Assembly (NCBI RefSeq): GCF_028640845.1
Contig: NC_080546.1
Span: 54,075,409 to 54,139,408, forward strand
Reading direction: 5' to 3'
Source: Ahaetulla prasina
Taxonomy: Eukaryota; Chordata; Lepidosauria; Squamata; Colubridae
Length of the DNA stretch: 64,000 nt
This document shows, piece after piece, positions 12,684 through 22,090 of the stretch. The notes under the pieces are model-generated. The model was given only the letters and a program-made list of their open reading frames with translations. It did not search any database and had not been told where the DNA came from. How positions within the stretch are numbered: position 1 is the stretch's first letter; each line of letters opens with the position of its first letter. The position numbers and the translations under genes were made by a program.

Positions 12684-12889
12684 AGTTTGGTATAGTGATA
12701 AAAATGCTGGCCTAGAAATAAAGACACTGTGAGTTCTATTCCCACCTTAGATATGAAAGCTGGCTGGGTAACTTTGGGTCAATCACTCTTTCAGTCCAAC
12801 TTATCTCACCGGTGTTATAGAGAAAATAGGAAGGAGTATTATACATGTTCATGCCTTGAGTTACTTATATAGTAATAAAGATGGGATAA
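12684..12889 (+). mobile_element. tRNA-derived SINE, forward strand
   Basis: The head reads agtttggtatagtgataaaa (A-box-like) followed by gtgagttctattcccacc (B-box-like GAGTTCTATTCCC). The next part, gctggctgggtaactttggg then tcaatcactcttt, is the conserved body found in squamate SINEs of the Sauria type. It ends in an ataaagatgggata-type tail. The copy is diverged. Confidence 0.7.
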
Positions 12890-13284
12890 TTGACTCTTTG
12901 ATTCCATCACTGAACTCTTAGATTTCCACAATGTGAATGGCAACTGAAAATGGCTTCTAAACTCTCCATACCAGAGTTATCTGCCTAGTTATTTAATTAA
13001 TATGTATTGATTTTAATTACTCAGTCCAAATTCTTTCCTTTTCGTACTAAGAATACAAATCTTTAAGTCACTGCAAATCAAATATATTTCTATTTTGGAA
13101 AGAAAGTGCATAGAAAAGATTGTTTTTTACACAAAAATTATTAAATAACATTATAGATAGCATTATATAAGATTATTTAACAATTTTGGTGTTCCAACTA
13201 CAATCTCTGTTAATTTTTTTTATTTCCTTGAGTTTTCCTGCAAGTGCAAAGTCTATTATTTTTTTGGATCAACAAAGTGTTTAT

Positions 13285-13446
13285 GTGTTGTAACAGGAAT
13301 TGACCAGCAGGCTCATTGCCTATGCCTGACATTGAGACCTGAAAAAGACTTAGCTGGCTTCCTAGTCCCTAAGGTAGGACTAGAACTCACAGTTTCCTGA
13401 TTTCTAGAGCCTACTGCCTTAACTACTAGACCAAATTGGCACTCAT
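13285..13446 (-). mobile_element. tRNA-derived SINE fragment, reverse strand
   Basis: On the reverse strand it reads gccaatttggtctagtagtt, with an A-box-like TGGTCTAGTAGTTAAGG and a B-box-like GAGTTCTAGTCCT. It is related to the copies at 12684-12889 and 39130-39377. The 3' half is lost. Confidence 0.7.
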
Positions 13447-13561
13447 AGAAACTCTACTAATACATCATTTGTTTGTTTGTTTATAATATAAACACAATCC
13501 CTTTGAACATGTGCCTGTATCAGTCACTCTCAAGGGATGAAATATTGCACATAGTTGCTTT

Positions 13562-14016
13562 ATTGTGTTTCCCCGAAAATAAGACCAGGTCTTACATTTA
13601 TTTTTGGTCCAAAAGACACATTAGGGCTTATTTTCGGGGGGATGTCTTATCGGCACCAGCCGCAGAAGCCCTGTCTAGCAGGAGCCTGCGTGTCCACGCA
13701 CTCACTGCATTCCACCGTCTGGTTGCTCATGGCTACAATCGGGGATGGAGCTTCCCAACGCACACTGCACCCATGCCCCTCAGGACCCCGACAGACAGGC
13801 CACCCATGCCTGGCCAACTGTTTACCAGGTGCCACTGCTGTGGAACTTGGGATTGTTAAAATGCAAGGCATGCTTCGAGAGCTTGAGAAGACGCTGAATC
13901 ACATGCCATGCAAAGACGGCCTTGGCAGCCTGTTGGCCCATTCCAGGAGCCGGGTCAAAGGGGCTTGCAGTCCGGTAGACCAAGAGGTAGTGGCTCTTCA
14001 GCTTGCCGATTATTAA
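13562..14016 (+). mobile_element. Left part of a DNA-transposon-like repeat with TTTCCCCGAAAATAAGAC end
   Basis: It opens with gtttccccgaaaataagacc and contains a second copy of the subterminal motif (gggcttattttcggggg) about 60 bases in. The inverse of the same end occurs at 34268-34286 and related ends at 32363 and 33593. The interior is much more GC-rich than its surroundings. The right side is cut at 14016 by a CR1 copy; GC-rich sequence resumes at 14347. I believe this is a squamate non-autonomous DNA element but do not know its name. Confidence 0.55.
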
Positions 14017-14345
14017 CTATTCTCCAAAGTAGCTGAGGGTAGAACAGGAAGCAATGGGTGGAAATTAATCAAGGAGAGAAGCAAATTAGAACTAAGGAGA
14101 AATTTCCTGAGTATTAGAACAATTAATCAGTGGAACAAGTTGCCTCCAGAAGTTGTAAATGCTCCAACACTGGAAGTTTTTAAGAAGAGACTAGATAACC
14201 ATTTGTCTGAAATGGTATAAGGTTTCCTGCCTAAGCAGGGGGTTGGATTAGAAGACCTCTAAGATCCTTTCCAACTATTCTATTCTATTCTATTCTATTC
14301 TATTCTATTCTATTCTATTCTATTCTATTCTATTCTATTCTATTC
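14017..14345 (+). mobile_element. CR1-type LINE 3' end with (CTATT)n tail
   Basis: The forward frame reads NQWNKLPPEVVNAPTLEVFK followed by KRLDNHLSEMV and a stop, the C-terminus typical of snake CR1 ORF2. A short 3'UTR (ggttggattagaagacctct, aagatcctttccaact) runs directly into the microsatellite at 14275-14345. The coding part is nearly intact, so the copy is fairly young. It appears to lie inside the GC-rich repeat that flanks it on both sides. Confidence 0.9.
14275..14345. repeat. (CTATT)n microsatellite at a CR1 tail
   Basis: Fourteen perfect 5-bp units directly following a CR1 3'UTR. Growth of this motif from LINE tails is a reported feature of snake genomes. Confidence 0.97.
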
Positions 14346-14346
14346 G

Positions 14347-14610
14347 CCAACTGGTCCAGGTCCTCTTCATGACCAGTCAAGCCCATGGCCCATGCCAGGC
14401 TCCCTAGGCAGTTTGCAGCCAAACAACGCTGGGCCCTGTGCTGCTGCTCCATTGCCCTGAAGGTGCCCCTTCCAGGGGAGAACAGCAGCAGCAACAGCAG
14501 CAGCAGCACCTATCCAGGGTAGAGGTGAGCATCCACAGCGGCCTCCATCACAGCTCACCATGGTGGGGCAGCATCGTACCAGTGGGCTGCCAGGAGACAG
14601 ATACATATAA
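14347..14610. repeat. GC-rich repeat remainder with a short (CAG)n tract
   Basis: GC-rich sequence like that at 13650-14016 continues after the CR1 copy, suggesting one older element split by the CR1. A CAG/CAA run lies at about 14480-14507. No terminus of the 13562 type is seen at the right edge. Confidence 0.4.
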
Positions 14611-14994
14611 CATCTGCTAACATTACACCATATCTAATGCTGAAAACAGTTTCTTATGTTTTGTTGCACTGTCTGATAATACCCTTGTTAGTTAAACATT
14701 GGAGCAGGTTGGTTGATGAGACTGCATCCTTTCTAAGTAAGACTCATCTATAGAAACTACTGGGTTGCTAATGCTATAAGGGGCTGATAGCTATTGCTAC
14801 AGTACGTCACAGAAGTGAGTACGCCCTGTCACATTTTGTAAATATTTAAGTATATCTTTTCATGTGACAACACTGAAGAAATGACACTTGGCTACAATGT
14901 AAAGTAGTGAGTATACAGTTTGTATTACAGTGTAAATGTACTGTCCCCTCAAAATAACGCAACACAGAGCCATTAATGTCTAAACATTATTTGT

Positions 14995-15784
14995 CTATTG
15001 TGTCCTTTCTGGACTGGAAGGCCTTGGCCATCTTCCACGCAGATTACTGTAATGAGCTCTAACTGGGACTGCTCTTCAAGAATGCTTGGAGAGTTATGGG
15101 CGCACTTTGCTATGGCTATGTTACACCACTACTTCATGAACTGCACTGGCTTTCAGGTGGCTTTTGGATGCTATTCAAGGTGCTGCCTACTACTACAAAA
15201 GCCTTGAAAGTGGGCCCTCTCTCTTATAGTGTCTTCTCTTCATCATACTCCACCCAAACATTAGTTTGACCCTGATTCTGACGGATATTGAGGAACCATC
15301 TTGTCCTAATTACATTGATCAAACCCACCCAGTCAAGCAGGAAGAACATGTTGTAAATCCCTTTGGTAAAAAAAAAGTTGACTGGTGGGATCTAGGAGGA
15401 AAGCCTTTTCTGCTTTGCTGCCATCATTTGGAACATCTTAGTCTCAGAGATGAGGTGAACCTACTCTGGTTTTTCAAAAAAGCGTTAAGACCTAAGTGCT
15501 AATTACCATGGTGGTCTAAGAATGTAATATAACCCTGGGGATGGCTGATGGCTTGAGGATGCTTTCTCCACCTTGTTAACCTTTTAGTCTTCTCAAATAT
15601 TTAAACTTTGATTTTTATTTCTACCTTATAAATTTTAACCTTGTTCCTAATTCTGTTTTAACTGTGCTTTTATTCATGGGTTTATATTGCTCTGTTATGT
15701 GGTTGTAAATCACCCAGAGTCACTTAGGTGAGACTTGATTCCAGGAATTGAATGACTGACTGAATGAATGACTGAATGAATGAA
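14995..15784 (+). mobile_element. Old L2-type LINE 3' fragment
   Basis: Scattered pieces match the L2 ORF2 C-terminal plan: a DYCNEL-like piece near 15040, LHELHWLSG-like near 15130, then AFSALLPSFGT near 15410 and a final FQKSVKT piece. The 3'UTR ends in a gaatgactgaatgaatgaat-type tail (15752-15784), as in ancient L2 copies. Many substitutions and shifts make it the oldest L2 here. Confidence 0.6.
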
Positions 15785-18560
15785 GATCATAAATCCCTGA
15801 GTCTGTAAGTTGAATGAATCAATCATGTTTTCCCCCCTGAAATGACTAGGATTATGTGGTTTGAGGTTCATTGTCCTTAGATGCCATTGTTTGTGTGTGT
15901 ATTTATGTTATTGCTTTTTAAAAAAAATTCTTTCGGTTTTGAATTTTGTCTTATGATTGTGAGATGGGTGGCTATGTAAATCAAAAATGTAAATAAACAT
16001 GTAAATGTTGACTGGATGTGGAATAATTTATTTAGCCTTCTGTATTGTTTGAGTAACTTTATCATGTTATTCCTCCACCCCACCTTTTTTAAAAATCTGA
16101 GTGCGCATTTATGTCACAGTTGATCCCTAAATATAAATAAAGGAATAAACATGTTATTTGTGAATATTGTTGACTATCTACAAAACTTCCTAATACCTGA
16201 AAAGTCAGTAACAAGCAATTTCTAAATATGATTTAAAAAGGAAATATGCAAACTTAGTGTCCTTTTAAAGGCGTTGGCTGGTCTGAGCAAGATTTTTATT
16301 CTTGCCAGACAAAAGCATCTTATACAAAGATTTCCATGCAATTTTAAAAAGTTCAGAAAAAATATTGTAATTTCTATAACTTAATTTAAGGATCTAAAAA
16401 AAATCTTACCCATTTCCATCGGCTCTTTATCCCCATATTATTTATGATAATCAGTGAAAGGAATTATTTTTCTACTCCTTCTCTTCCTTTTTAACAATCT
16501 CCCCTTCCTCAGGCACTAAGAGTGACATAGTTCCCTAAGAACTAGACTACTTCAACAAAGTGAACAGAAAGAGGATTTTTTTTTCCCAGCAAAGAAAATA
16601 TTTTTGTTTGTTTGGAACCTGTGGAGATACCTGAACATTTTTCTCTGATTTGGATTTTGTCTGAGTTAAGAGAAAATCTGAATCTTTGACTTTGAGTCTT
16701 TGACTAAGTCTTTCACTTTGACTCATTTGTGATGGCTTTTTATATGTTTTAGAAGTTCAAAACAGATGTCAAAATGGCACTTTGTAGCTGTTTCATTTCA
16801 AGATGAAGGGATCTATTTGAGTTGACTGAGAAATTTAATGGTACAATTTTTAGTGCTTAGTTCCATAGTTCCATTTAAGTAGCTATTCTTTGTGTATATG
16901 TTCAAAATATTGTATTTTAGTTTGCTGCTTGGTTTTAAAATGCAATCAAGCTGGATTTCTAAGAAATGTTAAAATGTTCTTTCTGAAGAAGAAAGTAATT
17001 ATGCCTTAATTTGAATCCATTCTGGAATACTTGGGTATATCTAGACATAACCAGACTACTAGGGAGGTATGTAGCCAATCAGGCTTGTATATAATGTTCC
17101 CTTTTCCATATGAACTACTCCAGTCAAGAATTATTTCCCAGTTTGGATTTCCAGGATAGAAATGCCAGACTGAATATGGTTCTACTAAAAGTGGAACTGA
17201 TGATAGTTGCAGAATGAAGAGACAGCAAGAGCCAGTGAAGAGTGGACAAGGCCCACATAGGCTCCATCTATACTTGTAATGAAGGGGAAAGTCTCTTCTT
17301 CATATGTTTCTTTTCTTTTTCTTTACTCTGTTACTATTTTTGATCCTTTTTTCTATTTATTTTCTTTCTGCATTTATATTCTTCCATTTTTTGTATTAGT
17401 TTTTATTATTGTAATAATCATCTTTATTGAAATTAGAATTAAAATATTGTTTCCCAGTTTAAGGGTCAAATAAAGTATGCCACGTGAAATAGCCTCTTTG
17501 TTTCATTGAGCTAAAAACAGTTACCTTATGTTATAATGTAGTCTCTAAATAACATTGCTATAGTTTTGTCCTCCATTTCACACTTTAAAAAAAAACCTCA
17601 GAGAGACTATAAGCAGTAAGAGAATCCCCCAAGAAACTGTTTTGATAGTTCCAATAAACAATATTCTTGTAGATTTAGACTTTCTTCAAAAGTCCAAGAT
17701 TTGTCCATTCCGCCAGGAGCATAGGCAGAAATATAAAATGACCTTGAGGGGAACTTCTACGAATATGTTCTATATTGATGCAAAGCTAGGGAGGAATGGG
17801 AAAACACATTGCTCAGAAATTGAGAAATGAGAAAAGTGGTTCAAGATGTTCTAATTGAAAAATTTAATAGGTGACAAAATCATCAATTGTCTGGAAGTAT
17901 CTTTTTCCAATCAAACCAAGCTAGTCATAGTGGATGGTCCAGGAACGCAAAAAAACAAAAACAAAAAACAAAAAAACAAAACAAACCCAAAACAAAACTA
18001 AAGCCTGAGATGAAAACACCATTAAACCTGCCATCCAAACTTAAATTAAGCTCTTCACTTAATTTAAATGCTCTCATTTTCTTTTTCTATTCTACACTGC
18101 TAATACTTATTTAGTGCTTCATTTAATTTGCATTTTATTCTTTATTTTTTATCTAAATTGGGATGCTAATTTCCTCAGCTCTAATCATTATAATTTGATG
18201 TATTTTGTTATCTTTGGTATTCCCCAAAGAAATTCAGTGACTGTTTAGTGTGTTACACGCACAAACACACACACACACGCCAATTGTTTATATAAGTTAA
18301 CATTATTTAATTCACCAAAATATACTTTCTGCCATTGTTTAGTTAACATGCCTGGGTGGAAGAAGAGGTGTTTCGAATTTTAGCCACATTCCTGAATGTA
18401 TACATAATAAAATTCAACATTATCAAAATTGAAAAGCACATTTTATTCTTTGAACCTTTCATTCTTAGTAACCATCAAAATGTTCAGGATCTTGCGACTC
18501 CTTCTTCCAAGCCATGGAGTTCTAGGTCTTATAGACCTTGGGTAAGGTTATCCTTCCATT
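15785..18560. other. AT-rich DNA, no gene seen
   Basis: Only low-complexity open frames occur, such as the hydrophobic T-rich frame at 17279-17473. An A/C run (CAAAA-type) lies at 17946-18000 and a short CA run at about 18258-18278. No transposon was recognised. Confidence 0.4.
17946..18000. repeat. A-rich (CAAAA)n-type simple repeat
   Basis: Runs of A separated by single C residues over about 55 bases. It could be the tail of a lost retroposon, but no body is visible upstream. Confidence 0.8.
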
Positions 18561-18561
18561 C

Positions 18562-18745
18562 TTATTTTATTTATTTATTTATTTTTATTTATTTTAATTA
18601 TTTATTTGTCACACAGTAAATATAGGCATAAGCATGAAATAACTATACTATATATAAGCATAAGTATGTAATAACTATATGAAATTGGATACAAAGGGAA
18701 CATTAGGACAGGAACGGTAGGCACGTTGGTGCTCTTATGCACAAA
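18562..18745 (-). mobile_element. Second 3'UTR copy of the neighbouring Jockey-superfamily LINE
   Basis: The sequence from the ATTT-rich tail (18562-18605) through cataagcatgaaataactat, ggacaggaacggtaggcac and gctcttatgcaca repeats the 3'UTR of the LINE at 18781-22071 in the same orientation. It stops where the main copy continues into coding sequence, so it is a severely 5'-truncated independent insertion. A 35-bp spacer separates the two. Confidence 0.8.
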
Positions 18746-18959
18746 CTTATTTCTTATCTCTTCAAGGTCTCCCCTGTCTTTATTTTATTTATTTATTTAT
18801 TTTGTCACAACAGTATATATAAGCATAAGCATGAAGTAACTATATAGTATATAAGCATATATATGAGTATAAGTATGAAATAACTATATAAATTGGATAT
18901 AATGAAATGAAACAGTAGGACAGGAATGGTAGGCACATTTGTGCTCTTATGCACATCCC

Positions 18960-19397
18960 TCAAAGACCTCTTAGGAATGGGGTGAGGTCAACAGTAGACA
19001 GCTTTTGGTTAAAGCTTTGGGGATTTTGAGTAGCTACCACAGAGTCTGGTAGTGTGTTCCAAGCATTAATAACTCTGTTACTGAAGTCATATTTTCTGCA
19101 ATCAAGTTTGAAGCGGTTAACATTAAGTTTAAATCTATTTTTTTTTCTTGTATTGTTGTGATTGAAGCTGAAGTAATCCTCAACAGGAAGGACTTTGTAA
19201 TAGATGATTCTATGAGTTAAACTCAGGTCATGTCGAAGGCGGCGGAGTTCTAAGTTTTCTAAACCCAAGATTTCAAGTCTGGTGGTATAAGGTATTTTGT
19301 TATATTCAGAGGAGTGGAGAACTCTTCTTGTAAAATATTTCTGGACACGTTCAATTGTAGTGATGTCTGAAATGTGGTACCACATTTCAGATATCAC
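18960..19397 (-). pseudogene. LINE ORF2 C-terminal segment
   Basis: An open stretch of 145 codons follows the RT. It holds TTIERVQKYFTRRV, RLEILGLENLELRRLRHDL and FSNRVINAWNTLPDSVV, the standard post-RT region of Jockey/CR1 ORF2 ending in the NAWNxLPxxVV box. The first residues lie inside the 148-bp palindrome, so the join to the RT upstream is lost. Confidence 0.85.
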
Positions 19398-19452
19398 TAC
19401 AATTGAACGTGTCCAGAAATATTTTACAAGAAGAGTTCTCCACTGCTCTGAA
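19305..19452. repeat. 148-bp spacerless palindrome inside the LINE
   Basis: Positions 19305-19378 are the reverse complement of 19379-19452 with two mismatches (19312/19445 and 19365/19392) and no spacer; the centre is GTGGTACCAC. The arm corresponds to LINE sequence encoding ERVQKYFTRRV, so one arm is a local inverted copy. As a result the same peptide can be read on both strands. Confidence 0.95.
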
Positions 19453-20722
19453 CAGGCAAGCTGTATTCAAGTATTGGTCTAGCAAATGTTTTATATGCTC
19501 TGGTTAATAGTGTAATGTTTCTGGAGAAGAATCTACGTAAGATTAGGTTAACAACTCTTAATGCCTTTTTTGCGATGTAGTTGCAGTGGGCTTTGGCACT
19601 TAGGTCATTGGATATGAAGACTCCAAGGTCTTTGATTGGGTGGGGGTCATCTGTAAGGTAATGTCCATTGAGTTTGTATTTAGTGTTTGGATTCTTTTTT
19701 CCAATGTGTAAGACAGAGCATTTGCTGGTTGAGATTTGGAGTTGCCAGGTTTTAGACCATTCTGACACAAAGTCAAGGTCTTTTTGAAGAGTAGCTGTAT
19801 TATTGGTAGTGTTAAATAGTTTGACATCGTCAGCGAAGAGAACACAATTACTTTTAAAATGATCACAGAGATCATTAATGTATAATATGAAGAGTGTTGG
19901 TCCAAGAACACTGCCTTGGGGAACGCCGCTATTGACAGGAACAGGGTTTGATAGGGCACTGCCTATTTTGACCACTTGTTGTCTGTTTGACAGGAACGCT
20001 GATATTCAGTTGTGGAGGGGTCCTGAAATATCGTAGGATTTTAGTTTTAGCAAAAGCTTATCGTGTACCACTGAGTCAAAAGCTTTACAGAAGTCTATGT
20101 ATATTGCATCTATTGTTTTGCCTTGATCAAGATTTGTAGTCCATATGTTTTTGCAGTGAAGAAGTTGTAAGTTACATGATAATTTTTCCCCGAAACCAAA
20201 TTGTTTATTAGAGAGTAGATTGTTTGTTTCTAGGTGGAGGGTAATGGACTGGTTGATGATAGATTCCATAACTTTACAGGTGACACTGCATAGAGAGATA
20301 GGTTTGTACTTTTCAACTAAGCTGGGGTCTCCTTTTTTGAAGACAGGGATGACCGTGGCTTGTGACCAAAGTTTGGGAAGGGAACTGGTCGTATAGGCTT
20401 TTTCAAAGATTATGCTTAGGGGTTCAGCTATATTAGTGGAAAGCTTTTTTAAGAAGTATGCACATAGTCCATCAGGTCCTATAGATAGGGATGGTTTCAG
20501 TTTGCGAAGAGCTTTTTCAACATTTTCTTCAGTGAAATCTATATGTGTTAGGTCATTTTTGGTGCGGGTGGGAAATTTCAGGTATGAGCCATTGCTGTTG
20601 ACAAAGACTGAGCCGAAGAATGGGCTAAAGAGATTTGCTTTAACAGTTTCATCATTACATTCTTTGCCGTTAGGTTCTTTTAGTGGTGGAATGGATCTCG
20701 AGTCATTAAGTTTGTTATTCAC
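19453..20722 (-). pseudogene. LINE reverse transcriptase remnant
   Basis: Two long open stretches cover most of the RT: 238 codons (20722-20006) and 183 codons (19975-19424). Visible motifs in order are SIGPDGLCAYFLKKL, ATVIPVFKKGDPS, a palm motif IDFCKAFDSVVHDKLL with catalytic Asp, SGVPQGSVLGPTLFILYIND, and the catalytic box LFADDVKLF (YADD equivalent). LGVFISND and ARPILEY follow before the palindrome. One frame break lies at about 19976-20005. All catalytic aspartates are present, but the frame breaks make it inactive. Confidence 0.9.
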
Positions 20723-20974
20723 AAAATTATAAAAAGCACGATTGGAATTTGTGCGCAGAAGGTCTTCTTGCTTGGTGTGGTAATTTGTGCATTCAATTTT
20801 TATTTGGTTGCATATATCTCTATAGCGGTTTTTGAAATTAGCTACATGCCCCTTTTTGTTTTTTCTCCAAAGAGATTTTTTTTAGATTGAAGCTTTTTTT
20901 ATTGATATGGGTAATTTGTTTTTCCTGATTTTGGTGGTGGTTTGTGGTATGTAAAGTTTAATGACTCTATTGAC

Positions 20975-21830
20975 TTAGAGTAGGAAAACTTTGTAGTGGT
21001 CTTCAGCAGTGATACAGGTTGAGAATAGATTTTGCCAGTCAAGAAATGAGAGGTAGGTGTTTATAAGGTCATAGTTGGCTTTTTTGAAATTGTAGATTGG
21101 AATACTATTATTATGATGATTTTTGTAAGGGCGTATATTGAGGCAAAAGTTTATTATGCTGTGGTCACTGTTGGAAAAGGGTTCTTTTATTTGTAGCCCA
21201 TAAATTGAGTTTGTATTATTGCAGAAGATGAGGTCAAGGCAGTTGTTGAGTCTTGTATTATTAGTTACTAATTGATCAAGACCTAACAGCATTGTATAGG
21301 GTAAAATGGATAGGTCCAGTTGTACATTCGTTTGTTATCCAGTTAATAAGAGGTAGATTGAGGTCACCCAGGAAGATGAGAGGATATGGGCAAGAGGTAG
21401 CCCAAGATAGTAGTGAGGTTAATTTGTTCGCATGTGCAATGTCATAGTCAGGGGCTCTGTAGCATAGTAGGAATCGAAGTGTGGTGTTAAGGGATAGGTC
21501 GCACACAATAGATTCTGGGATAGATAGATTATGTGCAACTTGAACATTTTTTAGATTCAGTGATTTTTTTATGAAAGATAGCTACTCCACTCCTCTGCGG
21601 GTTTCACGGTCTGATCTAAAAATATGGTACTCTTTGTCTGAAATAATGGAGTCAGGGATGGATGAGTTAAGCCATGTTTCGCATACAAATATAATATCAA
21701 AAGTACCATTTTTTAACATGAGGATAAATTCAGGCAATTTGTTTACAATGCTTCTTGCATTTATCAATTTGCATTTAAGGTCTGCAGTGTTTGGTGAAGA
21801 GGAAATAAGGGGCGTGCGTACCTAGTTATT
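20975..21830 (-). pseudogene. LINE APE-type endonuclease remnant
   Basis: On the reverse strand the pieces are INARSIVNKLPEF with FVCETWLN (21767-21582), then LCYRAPDYD and FLGDLNLPLINW (21506-21276), then LDLIFCN and FSNSDHSIINF (21292-20975). These carry the N, E, GDxN and SDH catalytic positions of the apurinic endonuclease fold that nicks target DNA for LINE insertion. Two frameshifts separate the pieces. Confidence 0.85.
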
Positions 21831-21854
21831 GATGATAGTCGGTTGGGGGTTTTG

Positions 21855-22016
21855 ATCCACAAATGTTTGGAGGTTCTGTTCAAAGGGTATTTGGAGGTTG
21901 GTTGCTTGAACTACGAATGTTTGAGGGTTCTGTTCAACAGGCAGTTGGAGGTTGGTTGGTTGAGCTATGAAAGTTTGGAGGTTCTGTTCAATGGGCAGTT
22001 GGAAGTTGGTTGGTGT
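21855..22016 (-). repeat. In-frame 54-bp coding minisatellite, three copies
   Basis: The motif ggttctgttcaa starts at 21872, 21926 and 21980, a strict 54-bp period. On the reverse strand it encodes three 18-residue units of the form (L/I)PxEQNxQTFxxQxTNLQ near the start of the LINE ORF. The units have diverged mainly at a few residues and stay in frame. Confidence 0.92.
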
Positions 22017-22055
22017 GACGGATGGTTGGATGCTTTGATTGATGTTTGGTGCGGC

Positions 22056-22090
22056 ATTATCCATCCTGTCTTTCAGACAGGATGGATAAT
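22056..22090. repeat. Perfect 16-bp inverted repeat at the LINE 5' end
   Basis: The stem attatccatcctgtct (22056-22071) is exactly inverted at 22075-22090 with a 3-base loop. The inner arm contains the ATG of the LINE's first open stretch (complement of 22062-22064), so the outer arm is an inverted copy of the element's first bases. Confidence 0.95.

Larger units (their letters stand above)
18781..22071 (-). mobile_element. Jockey-superfamily (CR1-group-like) LINE, near full length, reverse strand
   Basis: On the reverse strand the order is: a short N-terminal segment with three 18-residue repeats (about 22064-21855), an APE-type endonuclease (about 21830-20975), a reverse transcriptase (about 20722-19453), a C-terminal segment (19397-18960) and a 3'UTR with an AAAT-type tail at 18781-18805. 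Reading frames are broken in several places but open pieces up to 238 codons survive, so it is only moderately old. Protein wording differs clearly from the L2 copies and from the (TTCTA)-tailed CR1 copies, so it is a separate lineage. Two fold-back structures (19305-19452 and 22056-22090) disturb it. Confidence 0.85.

Noticed and set aside
14438..14620. Polyglutamine-containing frame
   Set aside because: Made by a short CAG tract inside a repeat; no flanking coding signal.
17279..17473. Hydrophobic 64-codon frame as a small membrane protein
   Set aside because: T-rich sequence gives Phe/Leu/Ile runs by chance; no other gene-like sign.
19297..19482. Forward-strand 61-codon frame encoding ERVQKYFTRRV
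   Set aside because: It is the mirror of the reverse-strand LINE gene created by the palindrome at 19305-19452, not a separate gene.
21840..22020. CRISPR-like array
   Set aside because: The three 54-bp units have no unique spacers and are an in-frame coding repeat of a LINE in a vertebrate genome.
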